A stretch of DNA of 64,000 nt, from positions 428,134 to 492,133 of the forward strand of contig NZ_LATM01000002.1 of assembly GCF_000972495.1 (NCBI RefSeq), written 5' to 3'. This DNA comes from Hymenobacter terrenus (GTDB lineage Bacteria; Bacteroidota; Bacteroidia; Cytophagales; Hymenobacteraceae). The notes below the pieces were generated by a model. The model searched no databases and was not told the DNA's origin. It was given only the letters and a program-made list of their open reading frames with translations. Shown piece after piece: positions 9,028 through 17,872 of this stretch (the first letter of the stretch is position 1; each line of letters opens with the position of its first letter). Made by a program: the position numbers and the translations under genes.

Positions 9028-11151
9028 CTATTGATTGACAGATGCCTTTTCGCTCATTAAAACTTGGTTAGTTACCGATGATACGGGCATTTGGGCCAGT
9101 TCCTCTAAAAAGAGGGCGGTAAACAACTGCGTGGCTTTTGCAACCCCGCCTACTAATTGTTGCAGCTCCGAGTGAGGAACCTGTAGTTCGGCTAGCTCTT
9201 CCACTCGCCGCAGATACTCAGTCTCGGGTTGGATGTTTAGGCTCCCGAAGGTCGACTTCAGACGATGTGCTTCTTGCACAACCACCGTCCAGTTAGCGTC
9301 CTCGACGGCTTCTTGCAGGGTCTTCACCTGGCTTGGTACCGTGGTCACGAACAGCTCCAGCATTTTGCGGATGAATCCTGGGTCGTCGGCAAGCTTGCCT
9401 AGCATCGAAAAGTCGTAGTGCAGTCCCAGGTCCAGCGTCTTGACGGGTATCTCCACGGCGGTGGGTGCTGAGACGGCCTCCGTACGCTGGCTTACGTGCG
9501 CAATAATTTTATAGAGCGACAGCTCGGTGTAGGGCTTGGTGAGAAAATTCGTGAATCCCATGCCCTTGTATGTGTTAGCATTGACCCGGATGGCATCGGC
9601 CGTGAGGGCAATAATGGGCGTATCCTGGTTGATGCCGGCCTGCGTTCGCAAACGAGCAGTAGCTTCAATACCATTAAGTTGTGGCATCTGAATGTCCATC
9701 AGGATAAGGTCATACTTGGTGCAAGCGGCTTTGGCCAAGGCTTCTTCACCGTTCTGAGCCATGTCTACTTTTACGTGCCACTGCCCAAGCATGGACACGG
9801 CAATCAGCCGGTTGACGGCATTGTCTTCGGCTAGTAACAGAGAAAGCCCTCGCAGCAGGTCAGGTTGCGGAATAACGGTCGTCTCCTTCCGCAGCGGGTC
9901 CTGGCTGACGAGGTACGGAATGGTAAAATAGAAGATGCTGCCCTGGCCAGGCTCGCTGTGCACTCCAATCTGACCGCCTTGCAGTTCCACCAGATTCTTG
10001 GAAATGGTGAGTCCTAGGCCCGTGCCACCGTACAAGCGTGCGGTGCTGCTGTCGGCCTGCCGAAAGCTGGTGAAAACCTGGTCGAGATTATTCGGGTCGA
10101 TGCCGATACCAGTATCGGCCACGCTGAACGTGACCGGAAGGTTCATGCCCACCCGCTTGCTAGCGTCGATGGTGACTGTGATGGCGCCCTGTTCCGTGAA
10201 TTTAATGGCGTTGCCAATAAGGTTGACCAAGACTTGGCGTAGACGATGAGGGTCGCCTTGGGCTAGGGGAAGGTACTCTTTCAGCCCCACAAGGCGCAGC
10301 ACCAAGCCTTTTTCGTCTGCCTGCACGGCAAATGAGCGAACGACGTCCTGCACGGTCTTGAGGATGTCAAACGTGATGGTTTCGAAGCTGAACTTGCCCG
10401 ACTCAATTTTGGCAAAGTCCAGAATGTCGTTGATGATAACTAGCAAGCTTTCAGTGGTAGACTGAATCATCTCCACGTAGTCGGCCTGTTCACCCACCAG
10501 CGGCCCTTTCTTCAGCAGGTCCGCAAGCCCCATCACTCCGTGCAGCGGCGTGCGGATTTCGTGGCTCATGTTGGCCATGAAAAAATGCTTGGCCTGCACC
10601 GACTCCTCGGCCACTCGCTGGGCCCGCTTCAGGTCGGTGATGTCGGAAGAGAAGGTGAGCAGGTAGCGGGAGCCGTCAGCTCGCAGCAGGGGGCTTTTGG
10701 TGGTGTAGTACCATACCGTTTGGCCATCCTCAAGGTGGTAGCACTCCTCAAACGCGGTAACCGTATCGAGCGCCTGCCCGCCTTGGGGCGCCCGCGTCGG
10801 GGGCTCGGCTTCGGGGCGTTGCGCGGGGGGAGCCTGCTGGCTCAAAAGCCGAACGTAGCTTCTGTTGGCCAGGATGCACCGCCCGTCCGCGTCTTCTACA
10901 TAAACGAGGTTGGGGCTGTTATCGATAACCTGGCGTACCAAGTCTTGCTGGTCTTCTAGCAGTTGCTGAGTTTGCTTGAGCTGGCTGACCACCTGTGCCA
11001 GGTCGTGTGCCACCACGGGTGATGGTGCCGGGGCCTTGGCCACATCGGTAGCAATGGCTTCCAGCTGTGCTCGCAGCCGGATAACCTCTGCTTCGGCGGC
11101 CTCCCGAAGGCTGCGCTCGGTAGCTAATGATGCGGGAAGCTCAATGCTCAT
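9028..11151 (-). CDS. Hybrid sensor histidine kinase (PAS-HisKA-HATPase-REC-Hpt)
   Basis: The 707-residue protein has no membrane helix and begins with a short coiled coil (residues 1-70). A PAS domain covers about 72-175 and ends in the PAC-like LLTFSSDITDLKRAQ. HisKA follows with His197 in MANMSHEIRTPLHGVMG. The ATPase domain (about 300-420) has the N-box LVNLIGNAIKFTE and G-boxes DTGIGID and GGTGLGL. A receiver (about 435-560) carries LLLAEDNAVNR and LILMDIQMPQLNG. A C-terminal Hpt domain has its His in EAHRLKSTFGSL. All phosphorelay residues are present. It is thus a cytoplasmic phosphorelay kinase that could pass phosphate to the lone receiver at 8019-8396. The 298 bp upstream (11152-11449) hold no other gene. 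Confidence 0.93.
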   Translation of the reverse strand: MSIELPASLATERSLREAAEAEVIRLRAQLEAIATDVAKAPAPSPVVAHDLAQVVSQLKQTQQLLEDQQDLVRQVIDNSPNLVYVEDADGRCILANRSYVRLLSQQAPPAQRPEAEPPTRAPQGGQALDTVTAFEECYHLEDGQTVWYYTTKSPLLRADGSRYLLTFSSDITDLKRAQRVAEESVQAKHFFMANMSHEIRTPLHGVMGLADLLKKGPLVGEQADYVEMIQSTTESLLVIINDILDFAKIESGKFSFETITFDILKTVQDVVRSFAVQADEKGLVLRLVGLKEYLPLAQGDPHRLRQVLVNLIGNAIKFTEQGAITVTIDASKRVGMNLPVTFSVADTGIGIDPNNLDQVFTSFRQADSSTARLYGGTGLGLTISKNLVELQGGQIGVHSEPGQGSIFYFTIPYLVSQDPLRKETTVIPQPDLLRGLSLLLAEDNAVNRLIAVSMLGQWHVKVDMAQNGEEALAKAACTKYDLILMDIQMPQLNGIEATARLRTQAGINQDTPIIALTADAIRVNANTYKGMGFTNFLTKPYTELSLYKIIAHVSQRTEAVSAPTAVEIPVKTLDLGLHYDFSMLGKLADDPGFIRKMLELFVTTVPSQVKTLQEAVEDANWTVVVQEAHRLKSTFGSLNIQPETEYLRRVEELAELQVPHSELQQLVGGVAKATQLFTALFLEELAQMPVSSVTNQVLMSEKASVNQ

Positions 11152-11449
11152 AACTATCTGTAAGGTAGAGAAAGCGAAGTATATATAGCGGACTGCCTGG
11201 TGATGGGGCGGATGGGAAAAGCGCGGCTACCAACGTAGTCTACCGCCTAAGATACTTCCTATCGCCTAAGGTACTTCGAGTTTTATCATCAGAAAATATG
11301 CCAGGGTTGAATATTCGCAACAATATGTACAGGGCTTAGGTAGTAGCGCGGCGGATGGTAGCGCAACAGATAGCAGCCTGAAGCAGTAAGTATCTGCAAG
11401 CTGCGCAGTTCGGTGAGTCACCGAACTGCGCACGTTTACTCGTAGCCCC

Positions 11450-12205
11450 ATGCCCTTTACTTTTTCGCATCCAGCGCTGATTATTCCTTTTTTGCACGCC
11501 CGGCGGCGCCACGTTTGGTTATCCGCCACAGGACTCATAATTGGGAGCATCGCCCCGGATTTTGAAAAGTTTTTTAAGCTCCATTTGGCCAGTAGCCACA
11601 GCCATACCATAGCGAGTATTTTTTATTTCAGTTGCCCGGTGTCGTTGGGGTTGGCTTTCCTCTTTCACGGACTGGTGCGGCGGCCGCTACTGGCGCATTT
11701 GCCGGTTTCACTACATCAGCGGCTGGGTAAGTATACCAATTTCGACTGGCTCGGCCACCTCCGTCTGCATCCTGGTGGAGTATTGCTCAGCATCGTGCTG
11801 GGAGCAGCTTCGCATCTTGTTTGGGACAGTTTTACGCATCCTAGTGCATTGATGATGAGTTTTCTACCAGGGTTATGCGTTTCGGTGCGGATGGCGGGAC
11901 GGTCAATACCACTCTACCTGTTTGTTGCCCTGGGAAATTCTTTGTTGGGAGGGCTTTTCATCACCAGGTCCGTCTGGCAAATGCCAACCCTTCGTACTGT
12001 CCCAGCACCCGTCGCTACGGCCATGTGGCGCTACTGGGGCCTTGCTACCTTGGTGACCGTGATGCTGGTAGCTGGGTGGGCACTAGCGTTCAAGCCGCGC
12101 CTGCTGAACGTGGGCATCGCGGCTATCTCTGCCGCCATGGTGGGCCTCGTCATAGCTTCGGCATATGCCCAACAGCAAAGCCCGACCCACGGGCGGCTTC
12201 GTTGA
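11450..12205 (+). CDS. DUF4184 family membrane protein
   Basis: The 251-residue protein begins MPFTFSHPALIIPF, the diagnostic start of the DUF4184 family, and continues with the conserved GLIIGSIAPDFEKFF. A second conserved segment, GAASHLVWDSFTHPS, supplies further His and Asp residues. Five or six hydrophobic helices are visible (for instance about 60-80, 105-125, 150-170, 190-210 and 215-235). The histidine and aspartate pattern recalls metal-dependent membrane hydrolases (YdjM-like), but the reaction of this family is not established. It stands alone between a minus-strand kinase gene and a converging minus-strand glycosidase gene. Length is normal. Confidence 0.85.
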   Translation: MPFTFSHPALIIPFLHARRRHVWLSATGLIIGSIAPDFEKFFKLHLASSHSHTIASIFYFSCPVSLGLAFLFHGLVRRPLLAHLPVSLHQRLGKYTNFDWLGHLRLHPGGVLLSIVLGAASHLVWDSFTHPSALMMSFLPGLCVSVRMAGRSIPLYLFVALGNSLLGGLFITRSVWQMPTLRTVPAPVATAMWRYWGLATLVTVMLVAGWALAFKPRLLNVGIAAISAAMVGLVIASAYAQQQSPTHGRLR

Positions 12206-12282
12206 AGCCGTATCCGCAGGCCGGGCTAATTAGGTGCTCGAATCTCATAGACCAGCTATTTTAAAGCCAGCCCAAATGGTGT

Positions 12283-14685
12283 TCAATCACGGGTGTATAT
12301 TATTTTTTGGTTAATCACTTCCGTCGGGGTTATCAGGCGCACTACGTTCACTCCATCATTCAGACCCGCGGCTTCTAGCGACACTGTTTGTGGTACTCCT
12401 GCCTCTGCCGTCCCAGCAAACAACCGGCGAACGACCTGGCCTTTCGTATTGTGGAGCGAGAGTGTGACGGGCCCGCTTTTCGTCAGGGTAAATTGTACGG
12501 TGGCCTGGCCATTCCGGGTATCAACTGGGTTAGGGTAAACCGTTATCTCACTGCGTTGGGCAACTCCGTTGGCCAGCTTGCTGCCTGTGGAACCGCTAAC
12601 CACAGCGCTTTTCTTGGCGCCAGTGCTGGGGTCAAAGGGAATGAGAGCCGAACCAGGCACAGGCTCTTGAACGGTGCCGTTGGGCAGACGCCAAGCTACG
12701 GCCAGGAAGCCCGCGCCCCATCCCTGCTTGTGCAAAGCCTCAATATAATAGCGCTGGCCGGCCTGTAGCTGAATTGGGTTAGATTGCTGAGCTGGGGAGC
12801 GGGAGAAGTCACGGTCTGAAGCTACCCAGCCCAAACTCGTCGCAATGCGCACTTTCTTAGTTGGGTTGGAGTCGGTGCTGAGGAAGAGTTCGGCTGCGTC
12901 GTCGGCAACTATCCAGAAGGTGTAGGCTCCGGTTTGGGGGGGGCAAACATAGCCACGTAGGCGGGCAGCATAGTTATGGGCTGTCTGGGCAGGAGACTCA
13001 AACTTACTGATAGTGGCGCTGCTGCTCGGGGTGGTGCTGGTAGGCACGGCGGCCACCGTGTTGCCGGTTATGTTGTCCCACTGCTCGCGTAGCAGGCTGC
13101 CTGTGCCCGTGCATCCGGTGGTTGGGCTAGCTGCGTTTTCGATGAAGAACGAAGGTGCGCCAGTCAGAGCAATGTTTTGAGCAGAGAGAGTGGTTTTTGA
13201 ACCCGTAACAGAGTAGTTCCAGGTGCAACGCTGCAATGAGGTGATATTCCAGGATGCAGGGAAAGAATACGTGGCGCTGGCGTTTTCTGAGTTATCGGTC
13301 AGAGCTTTAGCCCACAATACATATGTCCGAACGCCATTTTTGCTGAATGCCGCACCATCCACCCCACTGGGCAAGGCCATGCTAGCTGTGCGAGCCGCAT
13401 CATAGTCGAATCCGTAGAGCAATCCAGATGCGGTAGCAAAGCCCTGTCCCAATTGGGTGACTTTCTGCGAGCCTGGGGCATCACGTTTTAAGTTTTCGTA
13501 TAGCCCCATCAGCCCGGTCTCATCAGCGCGCGGTACCGATTGGCTGGCCACTGGGGCGTTCACCCATTCGCCCAGGCAGTAGAAGTAGAGTTGCTTGATG
13601 TTGTTCTTCTGAGCCAACACCAGGGCTTTGATGCCAAAATTGCGTTGCATCTCATCGTTGCCTGTGCGGTTCTCGCAAGTGCGCCGGGCAACGTTAGTTT
13701 CCGTCATCAGCAGGTCTTTAGCTGGGTGGGTGACGCCATCGTAGCCGTAGCGAATCAGCACCTCCTCCATGTTCTGCTTATCTTTGATCATCTGGTTAGC
13801 TGCGTAGTCCGACGTGCGGTTGTAGCGAAACCCACTGATAGCATTGTCCCAGTAGTGCAACGAAAAGCTCGGGTAGCTGTGGAAGCTCAACGCATCGAGG
13901 TAGGCCCCAGCAGTGTTAGGGTACTGAGCCGTTACGGCGCCGCCATTGGGGTTATCGGTATAGCGCAGCAAGGCATCTAGAAACTGTGGGTAACCTATGC
14001 CACCGGTGGTCACGTACGCTTCGGGGCGGTACTTTTTTACCACTTCGTAGCTAATGCGCAGCATCCGGATGTAGTGGAAGATGGGCGCCTGCATATTATT
14101 CATTTCGCCGGGTAATGGTGCGCGGGTCAGCCATTGGTCTGGGGTGGCAGGGTTGGAGGTGAAGTCAGGCTCATTCACCACTTCCCAGAAGCGCACCTTA
14201 TCGCCATAGATAGCCAGCAGTTGGTAGAGATAGTAGGCATAATAGTTATTTTGATTGACGCTACCGTCGTTGTTCCAGATGGGCTCATACAGGTTGGCAA
14301 ACAGTTTCGACGGTTTCGTAGCGCCCGGATACGTCGTCATATCGCGGTGTGCAGCCGATGGACCTTCTACGAAGCATGTAATTTCCTTCATGCCAAGAGA
14401 GTTGATATATTCGCCGAAGGTGCTGGCCCGGATGGAGTAGCCATACTGTACTACAAAGGACTCAGGTAGAGTCGGCCGTACCGAGTGTGCACCTAGGTCC
14501 TGTGCAAGTCCAGCCAAGCTTTCATCATTCCATGCTGAGCCGTAATATCCAAGATTTATTCCATATTGAAAAGGTTCTGAATAAGGCCGCACATAGTCTT
14601 TTGCGGTCTTAGTTGGAGGCTGTGCGCAAACATAACAAACAGATTGAACGATTAATAAGATAAGAAGTAGGGTAGTACGTTTCAT
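12283..14685 (-). CDS. T9SS-secreted glycoside hydrolase-like protein with PA14 domain
   Basis: The 800-residue protein has a signal peptide (residues 1-21) followed by a TIM-barrel glycosidase-like region of about residues 35-480. The probable acid/base Glu is in FWEVVNEPDF and the probable nucleophile Glu in LLMTETNVARRT, an arrangement seen in clan GH-A families. A PA14 domain spans about 535-680 (GYVCPPQTGAYTFWIVADDA), commonly carbohydrate-binding. The end is a type IX sorting domain with ITVYPNPVDTRNGQATV and a C-terminal NQKIIYTRD. It should be exported to the outer membrane or the cell surface. The exact GH family is uncertain. The gene faces the DUF4184 gene, and its upstream region is AT-rich. 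Confidence 0.82.
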   Translation of the reverse strand: MKRTTLLLILLIVQSVCYVCAQPPTKTAKDYVRPYSEPFQYGINLGYYGSAWNDESLAGLAQDLGAHSVRPTLPESFVVQYGYSIRASTFGEYINSLGMKEITCFVEGPSAAHRDMTTYPGATKPSKLFANLYEPIWNNDGSVNQNNYYAYYLYQLLAIYGDKVRFWEVVNEPDFTSNPATPDQWLTRAPLPGEMNNMQAPIFHYIRMLRISYEVVKKYRPEAYVTTGGIGYPQFLDALLRYTDNPNGGAVTAQYPNTAGAYLDALSFHSYPSFSLHYWDNAISGFRYNRTSDYAANQMIKDKQNMEEVLIRYGYDGVTHPAKDLLMTETNVARRTCENRTGNDEMQRNFGIKALVLAQKNNIKQLYFYCLGEWVNAPVASQSVPRADETGLMGLYENLKRDAPGSQKVTQLGQGFATASGLLYGFDYDAARTASMALPSGVDGAAFSKNGVRTYVLWAKALTDNSENASATYSFPASWNITSLQRCTWNYSVTGSKTTLSAQNIALTGAPSFFIENAASPTTGCTGTGSLLREQWDNITGNTVAAVPTSTTPSSSATISKFESPAQTAHNYAARLRGYVCPPQTGAYTFWIVADDAAELFLSTDSNPTKKVRIATSLGWVASDRDFSRSPAQQSNPIQLQAGQRYYIEALHKQGWGAGFLAVAWRLPNGTVQEPVPGSALIPFDPSTGAKKSAVVSGSTGSKLANGVAQRSEITVYPNPVDTRNGQATVQFTLTKSGPVTLSLHNTKGQVVRRLFAGTAEAGVPQTVSLEAAGLNDGVNVVRLITPTEVINQKIIYTRD

Positions 14686-15819
14686 TTTTAATTGTGTTTT
14701 ATTTATAAAAAAGGTTTACTATCTAATGGGCTTGCATATTGGTAACGTCCAATTGAGTTTTGTTTCAGCAAATGTAATCGCCCAGTTTTAGAAACAAAAC
14801 TTTTTCCCTGCACAACGATCTGAGTCCAACGCTTCAATATAGAATTAATCGGGAAGGTGAACAGGTAGCCGCTAAGTATTCCAAGCTTGAAAACAGCCTT
14901 GCATCATGCGCTGTGGATAGCCCGAAATGCAAATGATATTATCTGATAGTTAGAGTGATAATCCAAGCTGGCAACATCTTCATGTTGTTAATTAATATAA
15001 GTAAATTTTATTTGGACAGTAACTTTTTTTGCTAAAAATCGTATGACAAAATTTTGTACGTTTTTTTATTTTGATCAGGTCATTTGTATGCACGGGATAG
15101 CGTATGCTTGAGATTCAGCCTAACTCGCCTGAATAATGGCCGCGTAAGCTCAATTCTAAAGCAGGATGTAGTAACCAAATTCTGGTGGCTCTAATGTTGG
15201 TGGCTTAAAAGTCACGGCGTTGTGAATAGAACCCCGCATCGCAGTGAACGCAGCCAGTCGTAGTTTGTCCTCGTGTTAGCTTCTGAATACTTGGTTATTT
15301 GCCTAGCAGGCGGTTTCATGCGTCTTCCACTCACACTGGGTACTATAGTGTTTGTAGCCTGAGTCTTGCTGTCAGTTCTGCTAAGTCCCAGCGTAATGTT
15401 GTTCGTCCTTTTTTCCGGTAAGTTATGGTTGGCTTGGCGGGCATTACGCAGCCCATTTCCCTTCTTGCTGCCCGATTTGACTGGAGTGGACTTGCCGCTT
15501 ATCTGTGCAAGCACTCAAACTGATGTGCTATGAAGTTTCCCTAACACCCCTGTTTATTGGAATGATTATATTTTTGGCTCCATCGAGTGTCAGATAATAA
15601 TATAATATTGACGATAACATGATGGTCAACCGTTGTGCGCGATAGCTGCTGATTGTCTTGGCTCAAATTCGTAGGCTGCGCTAAAGTCCGTTCCCAACCG
15701 TAGGCTGCCAACACCGGTAGGCGTGGGCCGTTCAGAAGCCAGCGGGCGGCTGCGTATGTTAAAGCAATGCTATGCTGCCGGCAGTACGGTAGGATATATT
15801 TCATCGGTTGCCGAGTGCT
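14686..15819. other. Long intergenic region without a convincing gene
   Basis: Roughly 1.1 kb lie upstream of the secreted glycosidase. The part at 14690-15080 is AT-rich and probably holds its promoter. The part at 15200-15800 is richer in GC and has two minus-strand open frames (15212-15514 and 15541-15804) with no recognisable motif. They may be remnants that continue the decayed gene next to them. No tRNA, IS terminal repeat or terminator was recognised here. Confidence 0.35.
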
Positions 15820-16243
15820 TCACAGTGGCTGAGTTATAGAACCGGTGGTGCTCCCAAGCAAAGCCCTTTGCAGTACGGAAAAGCCCGGGCTACCCGCTAT
15901 GTAGGGAAGCTAGCTCAAAGCGTATATCGACGCCAGCGTGAGGTAGTGGTAAAAGCTGCCACGTTGCGGGTCGTCCAACTGCCAGGATGATAAAAAAAGC
16001 TTCGGTTTCTGTTGTAATAACTGCTCGTAGCGGGGAGCATGGGGCGATGGGTGGCGCAAAAGCTATAGTAGCCCGTATCTCTATCTGCTCGTAACTAAGA
16101 ATTTTCACCCGCACGGCGAGCGGAACCAGCGGCAAGAGGTATTCCTCCACGGTGGTCAACTGCCCTGCTCCGAACAACGGCAGCGGATTGTCGGGCTTTA
16201 GGTCGGCCAGGGCCAGCACAACCAGCAGGGGCTGGCCTGGCAC
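15820..16243 (-). pseudogene. Decayed C-terminal fragment resembling a baseplate J-like (contractile injection) protein
   Basis: A minus-strand frame begins with GTG at 16243, directly after an in-frame stop, and reads ...TVEEYLLPLVPLAVRVKIL and then SYEQIEIRATIAFAPP. This resembles the end of phage/eCIS baseplate J proteins, where a yL-x4-Pl-x-V-x-V segment precedes an I-x-I-x-A-x-I-x-F strand. Shifting frame near 16030 continues with YEQLLQQKPKLFLSSWQL, matching the family's FLSPW motif, then SFYHYLTLASIYAL. An in-frame TAG at 15910-15912 interrupts it before LPYIAG, and a TGA ends it at 15820. The homology call rests on motif memory alone. It begins only 10 bp after the beta-helix gene, so the upstream part of its own gene is missing. 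It could instead be an unrelated hypothetical protein. Confidence 0.35.
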
Positions 16244-16253
16244 GGTTTAGCCT

Positions 16254-17726
16254 TTATTTCTTCAAGCCAGTCAAATCTGAGTCTACTGAGATTTTCCCCG
16301 GGCCAGGTTCCACTTTTGCTGAAAAGTCTTTGGCAGTCTGCATGCTGCCACTTGTTTTTAGAATGATTTCCTTTCCTGGACTGGTATTGGTTATCAACAT
16401 TAGGTTACCAGTATTTTTAAAAACGCAATTTGATATATTGACGTGGGTAGTTGGGTAGGCAGTATAATCTTTTGCATGGCCAAAGTTTATACCATTATTC
16501 CTTAGAGTAGTATTGATGATATGGATAATATCGCAGGGAGTAGTAATAGAAATCAACGCTCTTTTTTCGTCACTTAGTACCTTGATATTATCAAGCGTAA
16601 TTTCACCCTGAAGAGGAATACGAGCACCAGGATAATATGAATGAGCCCATTTATTACTGTAGCTCATCAATTGAAACGGGGTGCGAATGCTATGCAGATT
16701 TATATTGCGGAAAGTTACATTTCGTACATAAGCTGTATGAATAGTGTCTTTTTGAAACATCAACCAATTGATACTATCTAGTATCATCATTGATTTCTCA
16801 AAAGTTGGCTGAGTAAGTGATTTATATACTCTGTTATTCAGCTTTGCAACCACCCTGTAAATCCTGCCATTAGACACTACCGCATCACCGTGTTTGACTT
16901 CAATGCCCGGTTTCCAGTCAACCCAGGCCGAGGCAACAATTTTAGCAAAAGCACCTTCCAGGTAATCATCCTGAAGGTCCGTGCAGTTTTCAATCAGGCC
17001 GTCTTCCAGCGTGCCGTATTCTGGATTGGCGCTCACCCAATCTCCAGGCACTAGCGCGATGGCGTCATCACCGGTTTCAAAAAGCGCATTACTTATTCTA
17101 AAGCGCTTGCCTTTTCCCAGGTGAATACCGTCTTTCTTTCCTTTAATAATTACATCGTTAATCAATAAGTCTTCGAAAGTACAAATGTGCAGGCAGAATT
17201 GGCCATTAATGAGACCTTTACACCTCAATCGCTCAATCTTCAAATCTTTTACATAGAAGAATGCGAGATGCCCGCGCAAACCATAAATTTCATTCATGGG
17301 TAAGTCGACACCATTGATATCAAGGTCAAGCCCCGTTACGGTAATGTTGTAGTTATAAGTTCTGGTTAGGGCGCCTTTATTTAGGAGCACGTGCGTGAAG
17401 CGGCTATTTTCGGCGGATTTTTGGATGAATACCCCACTGCCAAAAATAAGCGAAGTATTATTGCCGATGAACGCAGTGCCTGCTATTTTGTAAGTGCCAG
17501 GCTTACTGATAACAATAGTTCCCTCCTTGTCGAGGGCCACTTGCAGAGCCTTGACGTTATTTATACCTGTTTCATTGGGCGAAAACCCAAAAGAAGATGC
17601 GTCAGTAAAGCCACCTTCTTTGGATGCTGATATGGCAGAACTTTTAGAATGCGTCTTCTGAGCTATTGCAGTATTTATTGCAAAAAATAAGTAAAAATTA
17701 ATCGTGAATAGAAGTGTTGTTCTCAT
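16254..17726 (-). CDS. Secreted parallel beta-helix protein (pectate lyase/GH28-like fold)
   Basis: The 490-residue protein has a signal peptide ending near residue 22 (INTAIAQ). Many short beta-helix rungs of the type N-x-T-x-x-x-L-x-x-N follow. KDGIHLGKGKRFRISNALF and then ETGDDAIALVPGDW look like the GH28 core, where G-D-D-A carries catalytic aspartates. A non-helical insertion of about residues 260-330 (FAKIVASAWVDWKPGIEV) may cap the substrate groove. It is the last intact gene of the PUL operon, 146 bp after the heparinase-like gene, and probably cleaves the same polysaccharide. Its DNA is visibly more AT-rich than the flanking PUL genes, which may mean separate acquisition. Hydrolase versus lyase activity cannot be settled. 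Confidence 0.8.
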   Translation of the reverse strand: MRTTLLFTINFYLFFAINTAIAQKTHSKSSAISASKEGGFTDASSFGFSPNETGINNVKALQVALDKEGTIVISKPGTYKIAGTAFIGNNTSLIFGSGVFIQKSAENSRFTHVLLNKGALTRTYNYNITVTGLDLDINGVDLPMNEIYGLRGHLAFFYVKDLKIERLRCKGLINGQFCLHICTFEDLLINDVIIKGKKDGIHLGKGKRFRISNALFETGDDAIALVPGDWVSANPEYGTLEDGLIENCTDLQDDYLEGAFAKIVASAWVDWKPGIEVKHGDAVVSNGRIYRVVAKLNNRVYKSLTQPTFEKSMMILDSINWLMFQKDTIHTAYVRNVTFRNINLHSIRTPFQLMSYSNKWAHSYYPGARIPLQGEITLDNIKVLSDEKRALISITTPCDIIHIINTTLRNNGINFGHAKDYTAYPTTHVNISNCVFKNTGNLMLITNTSPGKEIILKTSGSMQTAKDFSAKVEPGPGKISVDSDLTGLKK

Positions 17727-17872
17727 TTGACTGTTAATTACTGCTTGTTATGCATCTTGGCGAAAGCAGCTGGGTATGGGCATGAAAAGCAGTAGGTAGG
17801 AAAAGGCGAAATGCGGAAATCGCCCGTGCCAGCGAAGTGTTTGGTTCACAAGTAGTTCAACAATTGTTCCTG

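Noticed and set aside
15212..15804. Two minus-strand open frames
   Set aside because: No motif, signal peptide or context supports a gene; they could be remnants, so they are only mentioned in the gap entry.
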